Assembly (NCBI RefSeq): GCF_041435015.1
Contig: NZ_CP107989.1
Location: 5,456,001-5,520,000 of the forward strand
Origin: Streptomyces canus
GTDB lineage: Bacteria > Actinomycetota > Actinomycetes > Streptomycetales > Streptomycetaceae
Length of the DNA stretch: 64,000 nt
Direction: 5' to 3'
Shown piece after piece: positions 33,407 through 42,843 of this stretch. A program made the translations under genes and the position numbers. The notes beneath the pieces are model-generated. The model searched no databases. It saw only the letters and a list, made by a program, of their open reading frames with translations, and was not told where the DNA came from. Position 1 is the stretch's first letter; each line of letters opens with the position of its first letter.

Positions 33407-35172
33407 TGGGCTTCCTCGACGATCTGGACGGCGCCACCCAGGGCCTGCGCGACACCTTCGCCGACGGGGTGCAGACCGTCACCCACGGCACGTCGGAGCT
33501 GCTCGACGCGGCCGGCGCACACGGCTGGGCGGACAAGGCCGACGGAGCCGGCTCCTGGGTGGCCGACCAACTGGGAGCCCGCACCCGCGAGCTGGAGCTG
33601 GACGAGACCGACGACCCGGCCCTGCTGGTGCACGGGGACGCGAGCGCAATCCGTGAGTCGGCGGCGCAGTTGAGGAAGTTGGGCGCTGCCTTTGAACGGA
33701 CCGGCCTGGCGCTGCGGAAGATGGACCCCGCGGACTGGCACGGACAGGCCGCCGACCGCTTTCGCGAGAAGGTGCAGACCCATCCCAGGCGCTGGCTGAA
33801 GGCCGCCGACGCGTTCGAGGACGCGGCCACCGCGATGGACCAGTACGCCCACGCCGTCGAGTGGGCGCGCAAGCAGGCCCGCGAGGCGGTCGAGCAGTGG
33901 AAGCAGGCCCGGCAGCGGACCGAGGCCGCCTCGGAGCAGTACCGGCGCGAGGTCGACGACTACACCCAGCGGGCCCTCGCGTTCCAGGTGGCGGGCCTGT
34001 CCGGCACCGAGGACGGGCAGCGACCTCCGCAGGAGCCGGGGCCGTTCCAGGACCCCGGGGCCGAGGGACGCAAGTCGGCGGAACACCTGCTCAAGACGGC
34101 CCGCGGCGAGCGCGACAGTTCGGGCGCCCAGCTGGCCGAGAAGCTCGCCCGCGGCACCGACCGGGCCCCCGCCGAGCCTGAGGGCCTGGACCGCCTCAAG
34201 CGCGAACTCGGTAACACGCTGAAGAACCAGCTGGTCGGAGCCGAGCACCAGCTGGGCGGCGCCCTCAAGACCGGCACCTCGATGCTGCGCCTGGCCCGCA
34301 CGGTCAACCCCCTGGACCCCTACAACCTGACCCATCCGGCCGACTACACCACCAACCTCACCGGCGTCGCCCGCGGCCTGGTGCACACCGCCAACCACCC
34401 CACCGAGCTGGTCAAGGGTCTTGTCGGCGAAGGCTGGAGCACCGACCGCAACCAGGCCATGGGCGCCTTCGCGACCAACTTCATCGGCGGCGGAGGCGCC
34501 GCGGGCAAGATCGGCGCCAGGTCGGTCGCCCACAGCGCGGAGGGCGCGGTCGCCAAGGACACGGCCAAGACCGTCGGCCAGAGCCTCACCGAGGACGCCG
34601 CCGGAGCCGTCAAGCACGTCGACGACGCCACCGAGGCGGTCGGGAAGCTGGACCCGGACGATCCGCGCAGCCTTCCCGCGGCCGTCGACAAGAACATCGA
34701 CATCGACGGCATGAGCGACAAGCCGGTGTGGCGCGAGGACCACGAACCGCTGTACCGCAACGACAACCGTCATCCCGACGAGATCTTCGATCAGGGATTC
34801 CATCCACGGAACTCGTCCAACACAGACCTGTTCGGTTACGTGGAGGGCAACCACGCGTCGGCCTTCGTGGGCACCACCAGGGACGCGGATGCCAACTGGG
34901 TGGCCAAATACCGGTACGAGGTCGACGCCCCCGGCGGCATCGACGTCAACCAGACCCTGCCGAACAACAAGTACCAAGGTGAGCAGGAGATCGCCTTCGC
35001 CGGGGGCATCGACCGCAAGCACATCAAGGGAGCCTGGGAGATCCTCCCCGACGGGGCCAAGGGAGAATGGATGCCGAACCCCCACTACGAGCCGCACGTC
35101 CCCCGAACTCCCGCCGCTCCCAGCCCAGAATCACCGCCCGCCGGCCAACTGCCCCAAGGATGGACCCGATGA
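33406..35172 (+). CDS. Polymorphic toxin: WXG-type N-terminus, ADP-ribosyltransferase-type C-terminus
   Basis: 588 residues. Residues 1-200 form a helical WXG-type module (WHG at 111-113, coiled stretch 150-190), which would direct type VII export. Residues 200-430 are a linker with Gly/Ala-rich possibly membrane-active segments (FIGGGGAAGKIGARSV). Residues 448-565 look like a scabin/pierisin/cholera-type ART domain: Arg451 in LYRND, the Ser-Thr-Thr strand around 485-491 (SAFVGTTRD), and E526-Q-E528 in YQGEQEIAFAGGI. The Glu-x-Glu spacing favours an arginine- or nucleic-acid-modifying enzyme. A small coupled gene follows, as expected for an immunity gene. Confidence 0.8.
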   Translation: MGFLDDLDGATQGLRDTFADGVQTVTHGTSELLDAAGAHGWADKADGAGSWVADQLGARTRELELDETDDPALLVHGDASAIRESAAQLRKLGAAFERTGLALRKMDPADWHGQAADRFREKVQTHPRRWLKAADAFEDAATAMDQYAHAVEWARKQAREAVEQWKQARQRTEAASEQYRREVDDYTQRALAFQVAGLSGTEDGQRPPQEPGPFQDPGAEGRKSAEHLLKTARGERDSSGAQLAEKLARGTDRAPAEPEGLDRLKRELGNTLKNQLVGAEHQLGGALKTGTSMLRLARTVNPLDPYNLTHPADYTTNLTGVARGLVHTANHPTELVKGLVGEGWSTDRNQAMGAFATNFIGGGGAAGKIGARSVAHSAEGAVAKDTAKTVGQSLTEDAAGAVKHVDDATEAVGKLDPDDPRSLPAAVDKNIDIDGMSDKPVWREDHEPLYRNDNRHPDEIFDQGFHPRNSSNTDLFGYVEGNHASAFVGTTRDADANWVAKYRYEVDAPGGIDVNQTLPNNKYQGEQEIAFAGGIDRKHIKGAWEILPDGAKGEWMPNPHYEPHVPRTPAAPSPESPPAGQLPQGWTR

Positions 35173-35582
35173 GTCGTCTCATTCCTGACCGCTTCGAGGT
35201 CCTCGCCTTCAACGGTGACCGGCAAGCCGACGCCGTCCTGCGCTGGGAGGGCGACGACCGCGACCACGACTACACCGTGACCGCCGAGGGCCCTTGGGGG
35301 CAGGTCTCCGGCAGAGCGGGTGACTGCTTCGAGGCGCTCATGCGTGTCCGCGAGCAGCTCGAACCCCAGGGATGGCTCCTGGGCGTCAACGGCTCCCGAC
35401 GCGACACCTGGGCTTCCGGGATGTGCCGTGGCATGGGCGGTTTCCAGGTGTACCGCCTCACTCCGTTCACGCAACTCACCAACGCCGATCGCATCCTGAC
35501 CTTCGATCCCGCCCCCCGTGAGGCGCTGGCCACCATCGCCGAGCAGATCGCCTTCGAGAAGGAGTGGACTCCGTCCCCGTGA
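35169..35582 (+). CDS. Candidate immunity protein for the ART toxin
   Basis: 137 residues, beginning with an ATGA overlap of the toxin stop. Compact alpha/beta sequence with many aromatics (RFEVLAFNGDRQADAVLRWE, GFQVYRLTPF), no signal or membrane helix, so cytosolic as an immunity protein must be. No recognised family. Position, size and coupling, rather than homology, support the assignment. Confidence 0.65.
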   Translation: MSRLIPDRFEVLAFNGDRQADAVLRWEGDDRDHDYTVTAEGPWGQVSGRAGDCFEALMRVREQLEPQGWLLGVNGSRRDTWASGMCRGMGGFQVYRLTPFTQLTNADRILTFDPAPREALATIAEQIAFEKEWTPSP

Positions 35583-38092
35583 CCGCTTCGACCGGCTCCG
35601 CGCCCGCCGTCCCTCCGGTCACCCCGGCCCTGCGCGCCCAGGCCGCCCGGCAGCGCGGCGGCTACGTGTACGCGATCGACCCGTACTTCGACCCCGCCGG
35701 TGCGGTTCCCCCGTACGGCATCGTCGGCGGGTGGTCCGTCGACCACTCCGGGCAGCTCGTCTCCTTCACGCACAACCCGAAGTACCGCCCGTCGCCGGTC
35801 GCGCTGGAGTTCCCCGCTCCGCTCACCGCCCTGGACGCCGCCGTGCAGCGAGCCGTCACCGGCTACGGCAGTGAGGCGGAACTACTCGCGGCCTTCCGCG
35901 ACGCCACGCTCATCCTGTTCGCCCAGGACGGGCAGGACGGGCTCTACACGGTGGCCGACGACGACGGCAGCCGCTACATCCCGGCCTTCACCTACCCCGA
36001 CCACACCCCCGACGCCTGGCAGCAGTGGCGGCAGGCCACCGGCCACTTCGTCGCGGCAGCCGGCCTCCCGGTCAAACTCAACCCCGGACACCGCATCAGC
36101 CTGACCATCCCGGCCGAGGCCGGGAACGGAGCCGGTGCGCAGAACGCAGGCCCCGGCTCGTCGTCTCCCACACCGTCGTCCTCCACCTCGTCCCCCGGCC
36201 TCGCCCAGGCCCCCGTGGGTGCGCCGCTGCTCGCCGCCGGTCTGCTCGCGGCGCTCGGCCGCCGACGCCGTACGGCCCTGTGGGAGTCCGCGATGAGCGC
36301 CGAGGGCCACCGCACCCCGGAGCCTGCCCAGCCGACGGGTGCCGCCGCCGATACCCAGGATGCGCTGCTCGTCGACGCCGACCCGCAGGCCGTACGCGAT
36401 CTCGACCGTGCCCTGCGGGGACTGACGGCCGCTCTGACCGCGGAATCCCGCAGCCTGCCGACCGTCCACGCCGCCTGGCTCACCGACAGCGAGCTCAACC
36501 TCCAGCTCGCTCAGCCGGCGCAGCAGCCCCCGGCGCCGTGGCAGCCCGGCCAGAACGACACGTTCTGGCGAATCCACCTGGCCGACGTCCCGGCGCACGA
36601 AACGGACACCGGCGCTGCCGCCCCCTACCCCGGCCTGGTCAGCCTCGGCACCCGCGGCCGTGCGCGGCTGCTGCTGAACCTCGAAGCCCTGCCCGGACTC
36701 GTCTCGCTGACCGGCGCTCAGGCGGACCGGACGGCAGTCCTCGCCTCGGTCGCCGCGGAACTCGCCACCAGCGGCTGGGCGGACCGGATGACCCTCACCC
36801 TCGTGGGCCACGGCGCGGAACTCGCCGAGCTGGCCCCCACCCGGGTCCGCCAGGTCGACGACATCGACGAACTGCTGGAAGACATGGCGGCCGAGACCGG
36901 CCGGCGACGCGATGCCCTCGCCATGGCAGGGCACGACTCGGTACTCACCGGGCGCACCGGCCTGTCCCGGGACACCTCATGGGCACCCCACCTGGTTCTG
37001 CTCGCCGCCCGGCCGAGCAAGGACCAGACGGCGAAACTCGCCGAACTCGCCGCGGACTCCGGCCGACTGGGCATCGGATACCTGGCCGCCACCGGCGACA
37101 AGGGCCTGCCGGGCACCTCCTGGGAACTCGAAGCCACCTCCGACGGACGCCTCCTCGCCCCACCGCTCGGTCTGGACCTCCAGGCACAGCTCCTGCCCCA
37201 GGACCAGTACGAGGCCGTGGTCCGGCTCTTCGCCGACGCCGTGTCCGACGCCGACCGCGCCCCGGACCCCGGCCCCCCGCCGTTCCGGGTCGACCTCACC
37301 CCCAGCGGCCAACCCGCCGTGTACGCACGGCTGGTCGGCACCTACGAGATCATCGGCCTCGACACACCCGACACCGAGCACGGCCCGCTGCTCCACGAGG
37401 CCCTGGCCATGCTCCTGCTCCACCGCGAGGGAGTGCACCCGCCGGTTCTGGCCTCCGGTCTGTGGCCCCGTGGCGTGACCGATGACGTCCGTGACGCCTT
37501 CATCGCACGCCTGCGAACCTGGCTGGGAACCGATTCCGACGGAAGCCCACGGCTCGGCATCGGCACCACCGGGCGGCTGACCCTCGCGTCCTCCGTCGTC
37601 TGCGACCTCGACGTGCTGCGCACGCTCCACCACGAGGCCACCGCGGGCAGCGGATCGGGCAACGCCCGGATACGGGAGCGCCTGCTCGACGACGCCCTGG
37701 CACTGGCCCGCGGCCCCCTGCTGGCCGACCGTCCGCAGGGCCGCTACACCTGGCTCTCCCACGAGGTCGTGGAGACTCAGCTGCCCCTGCTGGTGGCAGA
37801 CGTGGCACTGGCCCTGTCGGGCCACCACCTGGAGGCCGGCAACCCGGCACCGGCGCTCGACGCCCTCGACACGGTCTTGACCAACGCACCGGCGGACGAG
37901 CGACTCTGGAACGAACTCCTACGCGCCGTGCACGCCACGGGCGACACGGCCCGGCTCGAATCGACGGCAGCAGCGCTCGTCGCCCGCCATCACGAGCTCA
38001 GTGGCGGCGCTCGCGGCCTCCCTCCCCGCACCGAGGCGCTCCTCGACAAGCTCCTGCCGGCCTGGCGTGAGGCCCAAAGCGCTGCCGGCTGA
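35579..38092 (+). CDS. Large membrane-anchored protein with SseB-like and BTAD-like regions
   Basis: 837 residues from the GTG at 35579 (GTGA overlap with the immunity gene). Residues 1-165 resemble an SseB-like domain. A Ser/Pro/Thr linker leads to one membrane helix (APLLAAGLLAALGRRRR, about 215-235). A central region with nucleotide-hydrolase-like strands (LLLNLEALPGLVSL) precedes a C-terminal winged-helix plus BTAD/TPR-like region (LAMLLLHREGVHPPVLASGL; LLDDALALARGPLL). Proteins of this layout recur near contact-dependent or conjugation loci in Streptomyces. It could sense contact and control the operon; unproven. Confidence 0.65.
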   Translation: MTASTGSAPAVPPVTPALRAQAARQRGGYVYAIDPYFDPAGAVPPYGIVGGWSVDHSGQLVSFTHNPKYRPSPVALEFPAPLTALDAAVQRAVTGYGSEAELLAAFRDATLILFAQDGQDGLYTVADDDGSRYIPAFTYPDHTPDAWQQWRQATGHFVAAAGLPVKLNPGHRISLTIPAEAGNGAGAQNAGPGSSSPTPSSSTSSPGLAQAPVGAPLLAAGLLAALGRRRRTALWESAMSAEGHRTPEPAQPTGAAADTQDALLVDADPQAVRDLDRALRGLTAALTAESRSLPTVHAAWLTDSELNLQLAQPAQQPPAPWQPGQNDTFWRIHLADVPAHETDTGAAAPYPGLVSLGTRGRARLLLNLEALPGLVSLTGAQADRTAVLASVAAELATSGWADRMTLTLVGHGAELAELAPTRVRQVDDIDELLEDMAAETGRRRDALAMAGHDSVLTGRTGLSRDTSWAPHLVLLAARPSKDQTAKLAELAADSGRLGIGYLAATGDKGLPGTSWELEATSDGRLLAPPLGLDLQAQLLPQDQYEAVVRLFADAVSDADRAPDPGPPPFRVDLTPSGQPAVYARLVGTYEIIGLDTPDTEHGPLLHEALAMLLLHREGVHPPVLASGLWPRGVTDDVRDAFIARLRTWLGTDSDGSPRLGIGTTGRLTLASSVVCDLDVLRTLHHEATAGSGSGNARIRERLLDDALALARGPLLADRPQGRYTWLSHEVVETQLPLLVADVALALSGHHLEAGNPAPALDALDTVLTNAPADERLWNELLRAVHATGDTARLESTAAALVARHHELSGGARGLPPRTEALLDKLLPAWREAQSAAG

Positions 38093-38124
38093 CTCCCCGT
38101 GCCATCAGCCGCAGGTCCGACTCG

Positions 38125-39051
38125 TCACGTCTCCGTGCGGTACATCAGGTCGGTCTCGTACGTCGTGAAGCCGAGCCGTTCGTAGACCGACACCGCCGCC
38201 TTGTTGTCGGCGTCGACGTACAGCATCGCCGTCGGCAGACCCTGGGCGGCGAGGTGGCTCAGGCCGATCGTGGTGAGGGCCTTGCCGAGGCCGCCGCCCT
38301 GGGTGCCGGGGCGGACGCCCAGGACGTAGACCTCGCCGAGCTGTTCGGCCGCGTGCACCTTGGTCCAGTGGAAGCCGACCAGTTCGCCGTCGCGGAAGGC
38401 CAGGAAGAAGCCCTCGGGGTCGAACCAGGACTGGGCCTTGCGGTCGTCGAGGTCGCGCTGGGTCAGGGAGCCCTGTTCGGGGTGGTGGGCGAAGGCGGCC
38501 GCGTTCACCGCGAGCCAGGCGGCGTCGTCCTCACCGGGGATGAAGGCACGGACCGTCACATCCGCCGGGAGCACCGGGTCGGGCAGCTCCAGGCCGGTCA
38601 GGGGACGCCGCATCTGCCGTAGCTCACGGAACAGCGTGAGGCCGAGGACCTGGGCGAGATGGCGGGCGGCGCTGTGGCCGCCGTGCGCCCACACCCGCAG
38701 CCGCTTGCCGGAGGCGGCCAGCAAAGCCGAGCCCAGGGCACGGCCGTGGCCGTGGCCGCGATGCGCCGGATGGACGACCAGCTCCGCGGCCGGGGCCTCC
38801 ACCGGGTCGGTGTCCTCCAGCTGGGCGTAGCCGACCAGTTCGTCACCGACCTGGAGCAGCAGATGGGACACGCCCTCGCGGGCGCCGCCGCGCAGCTGCA
38901 ACCTGCCCTGTTCGGACACCGCCTGCTGGCCGTCGTCGTGCGCGGCCTCGGCGAGGAGCCCGAGGACCGCCTCGGTCTGTTCCGGCGAGAGCGCCGAAAG
39001 GGTCTCGATGGAACGGGAGATGCCGGGGCGTCCGATGTCGTCGCTGGTCAT
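38125..39051 (-). CDS. mshD: Mycothiol synthase
   Basis: 308 residues with two tandem GNAT folds. The second holds the acetyl-CoA loop VRPGTQGGGLGKAL, and the first a PAHRGHGHGRAL equivalent. It transfers acetyl from acetyl-CoA to Cys-GlcN-Ins, the last step of mycothiol synthesis. The ATG at 39051 is used because upstream in-frame ATGs lack ribosome sites. It converges on the toxin operon with a 32-bp gap. Confidence 0.95.
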   Translation of the reverse strand: MTSDDIGRPGISRSIETLSALSPEQTEAVLGLLAEAAHDDGQQAVSEQGRLQLRGGAREGVSHLLLQVGDELVGYAQLEDTDPVEAPAAELVVHPAHRGHGHGRALGSALLAASGKRLRVWAHGGHSAARHLAQVLGLTLFRELRQMRRPLTGLELPDPVLPADVTVRAFIPGEDDAAWLAVNAAAFAHHPEQGSLTQRDLDDRKAQSWFDPEGFFLAFRDGELVGFHWTKVHAAEQLGEVYVLGVRPGTQGGGLGKALTTIGLSHLAAQGLPTAMLYVDADNKAAVSVYERLGFTTYETDLMYRTET

Positions 39052-39225
39052 GGCTACGAGGGTAAGGGGAGGTACGGGCAAAGCGGCGGCAAAGAAGCAA
39101 CCAGGATGTAACCACGAAACCTCTGTCGCGCTACGCGCGTTGACCCTAGGCTGCGCCGGGACGGGGGCACTTCCTCATCCGGAATCACCGGAACCACCGG
39201 ATTCAGCAGAAGCTCAGGGGGGCGT

Positions 39226-41040
39226 ATGCCAGCCATATCCCAGCCGCACCAGTCGGACGCCGGTCGTCGCAGACGTCGTACGTACCGTCTGGTCGCCGCA
39301 GCCGCCGGTCTCGCCACCGTCGGCGCCCTCGCCGCCGCGCTGCCCGCGGGCGCGCACGACAACAAGCACGGCAAGCCGCTGCCGAGCCGCTACCAGGACG
39401 TCCAGCTGCTGTCCTTCAACGACCTGCACGGCAACCTGGAGCCGCCGTCCGGCTCCTCCGGCCGGGTCACCGAGCTCCAGGCGGACGGGACCACCAAGAC
39501 GATCGACGCCGGTGGTGTCGAGTACCTCGCCACCCATCTGCGCGAGGCGCGCAAGGGGAACGCGTACTCCGTCACCGCCGCCGGTGGTGACATGGTCGGC
39601 GCGTCTCCGCTGATCTCGGGTCTCTTCCACGACGAGCCCACCATCGAGGCGCTGAACAAGCTCGACCTGGACGTCACGTCCGTCGGCAACCACGAGTTCG
39701 ACGAGGGTGCCAAGGAACTGGCCCGTCTCCAGAACGGCGGCTGTCACCCCACCGCCGGCTGCTACACCGACAAGAAGTTCAAGGGCGCCGACTTCCCCTA
39801 CCTCGCCGCGAACGTCCTGGACGAGAAGACCGGCAAGCCGATCCTCAAGCCGTACTGGGTGTGGAAGAAGAAGGACGTCAAGGTCGGCTTCATCGGCGTC
39901 ACCCTGGAGGACACCCCCGGTGTCGTCTCCGCCGAGGGCGTCAAGGGCCTGAAGTTCAAGGACGAGGTCGAGACGATCAACAAGTACGCCAAGGTGCTGC
40001 AGAAGCAGGGCGTCAAGTCGATCGTGGCCCTCATCCACGAGGGCGGGCAGCCGGCCTCGGGCTCGTACAACTACAACTGTGACTCCCCGGGCGCCGGTGA
40101 CGGCATCTCCGGCCCGATCGTCGACATCGCCAAGAACATCTCGCCCTCGGTGGACGCCCTGGTCACCGGCCACACGCACGCCGCGTACGTGTGCACGATC
40201 CCCGACCCGTCGGGCAAGCCCCGTATGGTCACCTCGGCCGCCTCCTTCGGCCGGCTCTACACGGACACGACGCTGACGTACGACCGGTTCACCGGTGACA
40301 TCGCCCGTACGGCCGTGAAGTCGGCGAACCACGTGGTCACCCGGACCGTCGCCAAGGCGCCCGACATGACCCAGCTGATCGGCAAGTGGAACACCCTCGC
40401 GGCGCCCATCGGCAACCGCGCGGTCGGCTACATCTCGGCCGACATCCCGAGCACCGGCACCGAGTCGCCGATGGGTGACCTGATCGCCGACGCGCAACTC
40501 GCGTACGGCAAGGAGCTCGACCCCGGGACCGACCTCGCGCTGATGAACCCGGGCGGTGTCCGGGCGGGTCTGACCTACGCGGCCAAGGGGACCGAGGGCG
40601 ACGGAGTGGTGACGTACGCCGAGGGCTTCACCGTGCAGCCCTTCTCCAACACCGTGAACCTCCAGGACTTCACCGGGGCCCAGCTGATCAAGGTGCTTCA
40701 GGAGCAGGTGAGCGGCGGCAACGCGGCCTCGCCCAAGGTCCTGCTGCCGTCGGCGAACCTCACCTACACGCTCGACCTGACGAAGAGCGGCGCGGACCGG
40801 ATCGTCGTCGACTCCGTGAGGCTGAACGGCACGGCCATCGACCCGGCGGCCACCTACCGCGTCGCGACCAACAGCTTCCTCGCGGGCGGCGGCGACGGCT
40901 TCACCACGCTGGGCCAGGGCACGAACGACCTCGTCGGCGGCGACGACCTCGCCGCTCTCGTGGAGTACCTGACGGCCAACTCGTCGGCGAGCAGCCCGAT
41001 CGCGCCGCCGGCCGCGAACCGGATCACGGTCGTGCAGTAG
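39226..41040 (+). CDS. Secreted 5'-nucleotidase / 2',3'-cyclic phosphodiesterase family protein
   Basis: 604 residues. Signal peptide with an Arg run (GRRRRRTYRLVAAAAG) ending near PAGAHD. Metallophosphatase motifs in order: FNDLHGN, GGDMVG, GNHEFDEG and GHTHAAY. The C-terminal substrate domain has NPGGVRAGL, YAEGFTVQPF and FLAGGGDGF. It releases Pi and nucleosides from extracellular nucleotides, matching the phosphate theme of the window. From memory the S. coelicolor counterpart SCO4152 responds to phosphate. No clear PHO box was found here. Confidence 0.94.
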   Translation: MPAISQPHQSDAGRRRRRTYRLVAAAAGLATVGALAAALPAGAHDNKHGKPLPSRYQDVQLLSFNDLHGNLEPPSGSSGRVTELQADGTTKTIDAGGVEYLATHLREARKGNAYSVTAAGGDMVGASPLISGLFHDEPTIEALNKLDLDVTSVGNHEFDEGAKELARLQNGGCHPTAGCYTDKKFKGADFPYLAANVLDEKTGKPILKPYWVWKKKDVKVGFIGVTLEDTPGVVSAEGVKGLKFKDEVETINKYAKVLQKQGVKSIVALIHEGGQPASGSYNYNCDSPGAGDGISGPIVDIAKNISPSVDALVTGHTHAAYVCTIPDPSGKPRMVTSAASFGRLYTDTTLTYDRFTGDIARTAVKSANHVVTRTVAKAPDMTQLIGKWNTLAAPIGNRAVGYISADIPSTGTESPMGDLIADAQLAYGKELDPGTDLALMNPGGVRAGLTYAAKGTEGDGVVTYAEGFTVQPFSNTVNLQDFTGAQLIKVLQEQVSGGNAASPKVLLPSANLTYTLDLTKSGADRIVVDSVRLNGTAIDPAATYRVATNSFLAGGGDGFTTLGQGTNDLVGGDDLAALVEYLTANSSASSPIAPPAANRITVVQ

Positions 41041-41110
41041 ATCGTGAGCTGAGTCGCACAGGCCCGGAGCGGGTTGCGGGTGGGGGGCGTACGCATGATC
41101 GGATGGATCG

Positions 41111-42247
41111 ATGCGTTCCCCCCACCCCATACCCACGCACCCCCACCCGTATGACGTCCCGTACGAAGAACCCCCGGCCCCGCCGACCACCCACCGCCGC
41201 ACCGGGCGGAGGCGTCGGCGGGGCCGTTTCACAGGCCTGCCCTTCGCGTTGAAGACGGTCGCCTCGCTGCTGGTGCTGGCCGCCTTCCTCACCGTCGCCG
41301 ACCGCTGGGCCGTCCTGTACGCCGAGCACAGGGCCGCGGACACCCTCAAGGACCGGCTGCGGCTGACCGCGGCACCCGAGGTGGAGATCGACGGCTTCCC
41401 CTTCCTGCCGCAACTCGTGGGCAGGCGCCTGGAGTCGGTCAAGGTGACCGTCCCGGACGTGGCGGCCGACCGGGTCACGCTGGCCGCGGTGTCGGCGACG
41501 GCCCATGACATACGGCTCGACGGCGACGGGCCGACCTCCGTGCGCGGGGCGCGCGTTCCCCGGCTCGACGGTGACGTCCTGCTCTCCTTCGCCGACATGA
41601 ACCGTGAACTCGGCGCGTCCCAGGTGACGTTCACGGGGGCGGACCGGGACCGGGTCGCCGTGCGCGGCACTCTTCCGGTCGCCGGACACGACCTGCGGCT
41701 ACGGGCCGACGTGCGCGTGGCGCGTGACGGGGAGCGGGGCGTCGACACCCGGATCGGCGGGATGCGCCTGGACATCGGGGAGCTGGCGACCTACCGGCCG
41801 GGCACGCGCGCCTCGCAGGGCCTGCATCTGACCCGTGCGTCCGCGGCGGCCCTGGCCCGGGAGACACGCAAGGCCCGTGCCCTGCTGGCGGTCCCGTCCG
41901 TGGTGCGCGCGCTGGGCGTGCCCGACGCCACCGTGCGTGAGGCGCAGCGCTCCGACACCGCGCTGTCCCGTCTGACCGGACGCCCGGAGTTCGTACGGCA
42001 GGCCATGCGCCTGAACCTCCTCGACCTGGCCCTGGCCCACCCCGAGCTCCTGGACCGCCTGGGCCTGGACCCGGCGCTGCTCGACGCCCTCTCCCGGCTG
42101 ACCCGCCCGGTCCTCGCCGACCGCCTCTCCCTCGGCTTCCGGCTGCCCGAGCCGCCGAGCGGTGACCTGCGCCTGCGGGACGTACGCGTGGCCAAGGACG
42201 GAATCCGGGTGCGCATCGAGGGCTCCGGACTGGCGGTCGGTCCGTAG
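41111..42247 (+). CDS. DUF2993-family membrane-anchored protein
   Basis: 378 residues. Pro/His-rich and Arg-rich cytoplasmic start, one helix (LKTVASLLVLAAFLTVADRW), then the beta-rich DUF2993 domain with EVEIDGFPFLPQLVGRRLES, the family signature. A second DUF2993 protein lies at 60481. The family is thought to be a lipid-binding tubular (TULIP-like) domain. Function unknown. It follows the nucleotidase by 70 bp. Confidence 0.85.
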   Translation: MRSPHPIPTHPHPYDVPYEEPPAPPTTHRRTGRRRRRGRFTGLPFALKTVASLLVLAAFLTVADRWAVLYAEHRAADTLKDRLRLTAAPEVEIDGFPFLPQLVGRRLESVKVTVPDVAADRVTLAAVSATAHDIRLDGDGPTSVRGARVPRLDGDVLLSFADMNRELGASQVTFTGADRDRVAVRGTLPVAGHDLRLRADVRVARDGERGVDTRIGGMRLDIGELATYRPGTRASQGLHLTRASAAALARETRKARALLAVPSVVRALGVPDATVREAQRSDTALSRLTGRPEFVRQAMRLNLLDLALAHPELLDRLGLDPALLDALSRLTRPVLADRLSLGFRLPEPPSGDLRLRDVRVAKDGIRVRIEGSGLAVGP

Positions 42248-42260
42248 ATGTCCGCCCTTA

Positions 42261-42528
42261 AATTCTGTGTCAGCCTTTCGATTCTCAGGCGATGCACATT
42301 TAGTCTTATTGAGGTCTAAGGCGGAATGGCCTTTTCGGCCGCAGGAGTGCCGTAGTGTTTTCCATGTCGCGAGCGAACGACGCAAACGCAAAGGAGAACA
42401 TGATGAGCTTCCACAAGATCGCCCCGGTGAAGAAGGCCCGCAAGCCCGCTCCGGCCCCCAAGGAGGCCCAGCCGAAGAAGCGCGCGCCGAAGTGCCGCCC
42501 GGTCGCCCCCAAGGGCTGACACAGAATT
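42261..42528. repeat. 15-bp perfect inverted repeat framing the first cationic-peptide gene
   Basis: AATTCTGTGTCAGCC (42261-42275) is mirrored by GGCTGACACAGAATT (42514-42528). The right arm contains the stop codon of the peptide gene. Surrounding DNA is unusually AT-rich for the window. No target duplication is visible. It may be a mobile-element scar or a long-range RNA structure covering the message. Confidence 0.7.
42403..42519 (+). CDS. 38-residue cationic Lys/Pro/Ala peptide, copy 1
   Basis: Starts MSFHKIAPVKKARKPAPAPK and ends RPVAPKG, with one Glu and one Cys (Cys31). GGAG six bases upstream selects this ATG over one two codons earlier. No signal peptide or membrane helix. Charge is strongly positive. 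The tandem copy follows 97 bp later and an ABC exporter gene after that. Candidate roles are an exported antimicrobial or signalling peptide, or a small nucleic-acid binder; nothing proves either. Confidence 0.7.
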   Translation: MSFHKIAPVKKARKPAPAPKEAQPKKRAPKCRPVAPKG

Positions 42529-42616
42529 CACTGAAGTAAAGCAAATTCATTCATAAGTAATTGCAGCAGATCAGTAGAGGAACTGTTGCAGAATCATGAC
42601 GGAGAAGGATGCAGAC

Positions 42617-42733
42617 ATGAGCTTCCACAAGATCGCCCCGGTGAAGAAGACCCGCAAGCCCGCTCCGGCCCCCAAGAAGGCCCAGCCGAAGAAGCACGCG
42701 CCGAAGCGTCGCCCCATCGCCCACAAGGGCTGA
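42617..42733 (+). CDS. 38-residue cationic Lys/Pro/Ala peptide, copy 2
   Basis: Same length and start as copy 1. Six residues differ (A12T, E21K, R27H, C31R, V34I, P36H) and only one codon differs silently, so change is concentrated at the protein level. It has no acidic residue and no Cys. AAGGA lies seven bases before the ATG. It is followed 110 bp later by an ABC exporter gene on the same strand. Confidence 0.7.
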   Translation: MSFHKIAPVKKTRKPAPAPKKAQPKKHAPKRRPIAHKG

Positions 42734-42843
42734 GGGAGCACGCCGCGAGGCGGGGCCACCGGTCGGCGAGTGCGTCTCGCGCCGGGGGCCCCGCCTCGGC
42801 CGTCTCCGCCACCCGCGACCGCCGCACACGAAAGGGAGTCGTC

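Noticed and set aside
32319..38092. Complete type VII secretion locus
   Set aside because: No EccB, EccC, EccD, EccE or mycosin gene is present in the window; only substrate-like and accessory proteins.
42261..42528. Confident MITE call
   Set aside because: No target-site duplication is visible at the repeat edges and copy number cannot be checked here.
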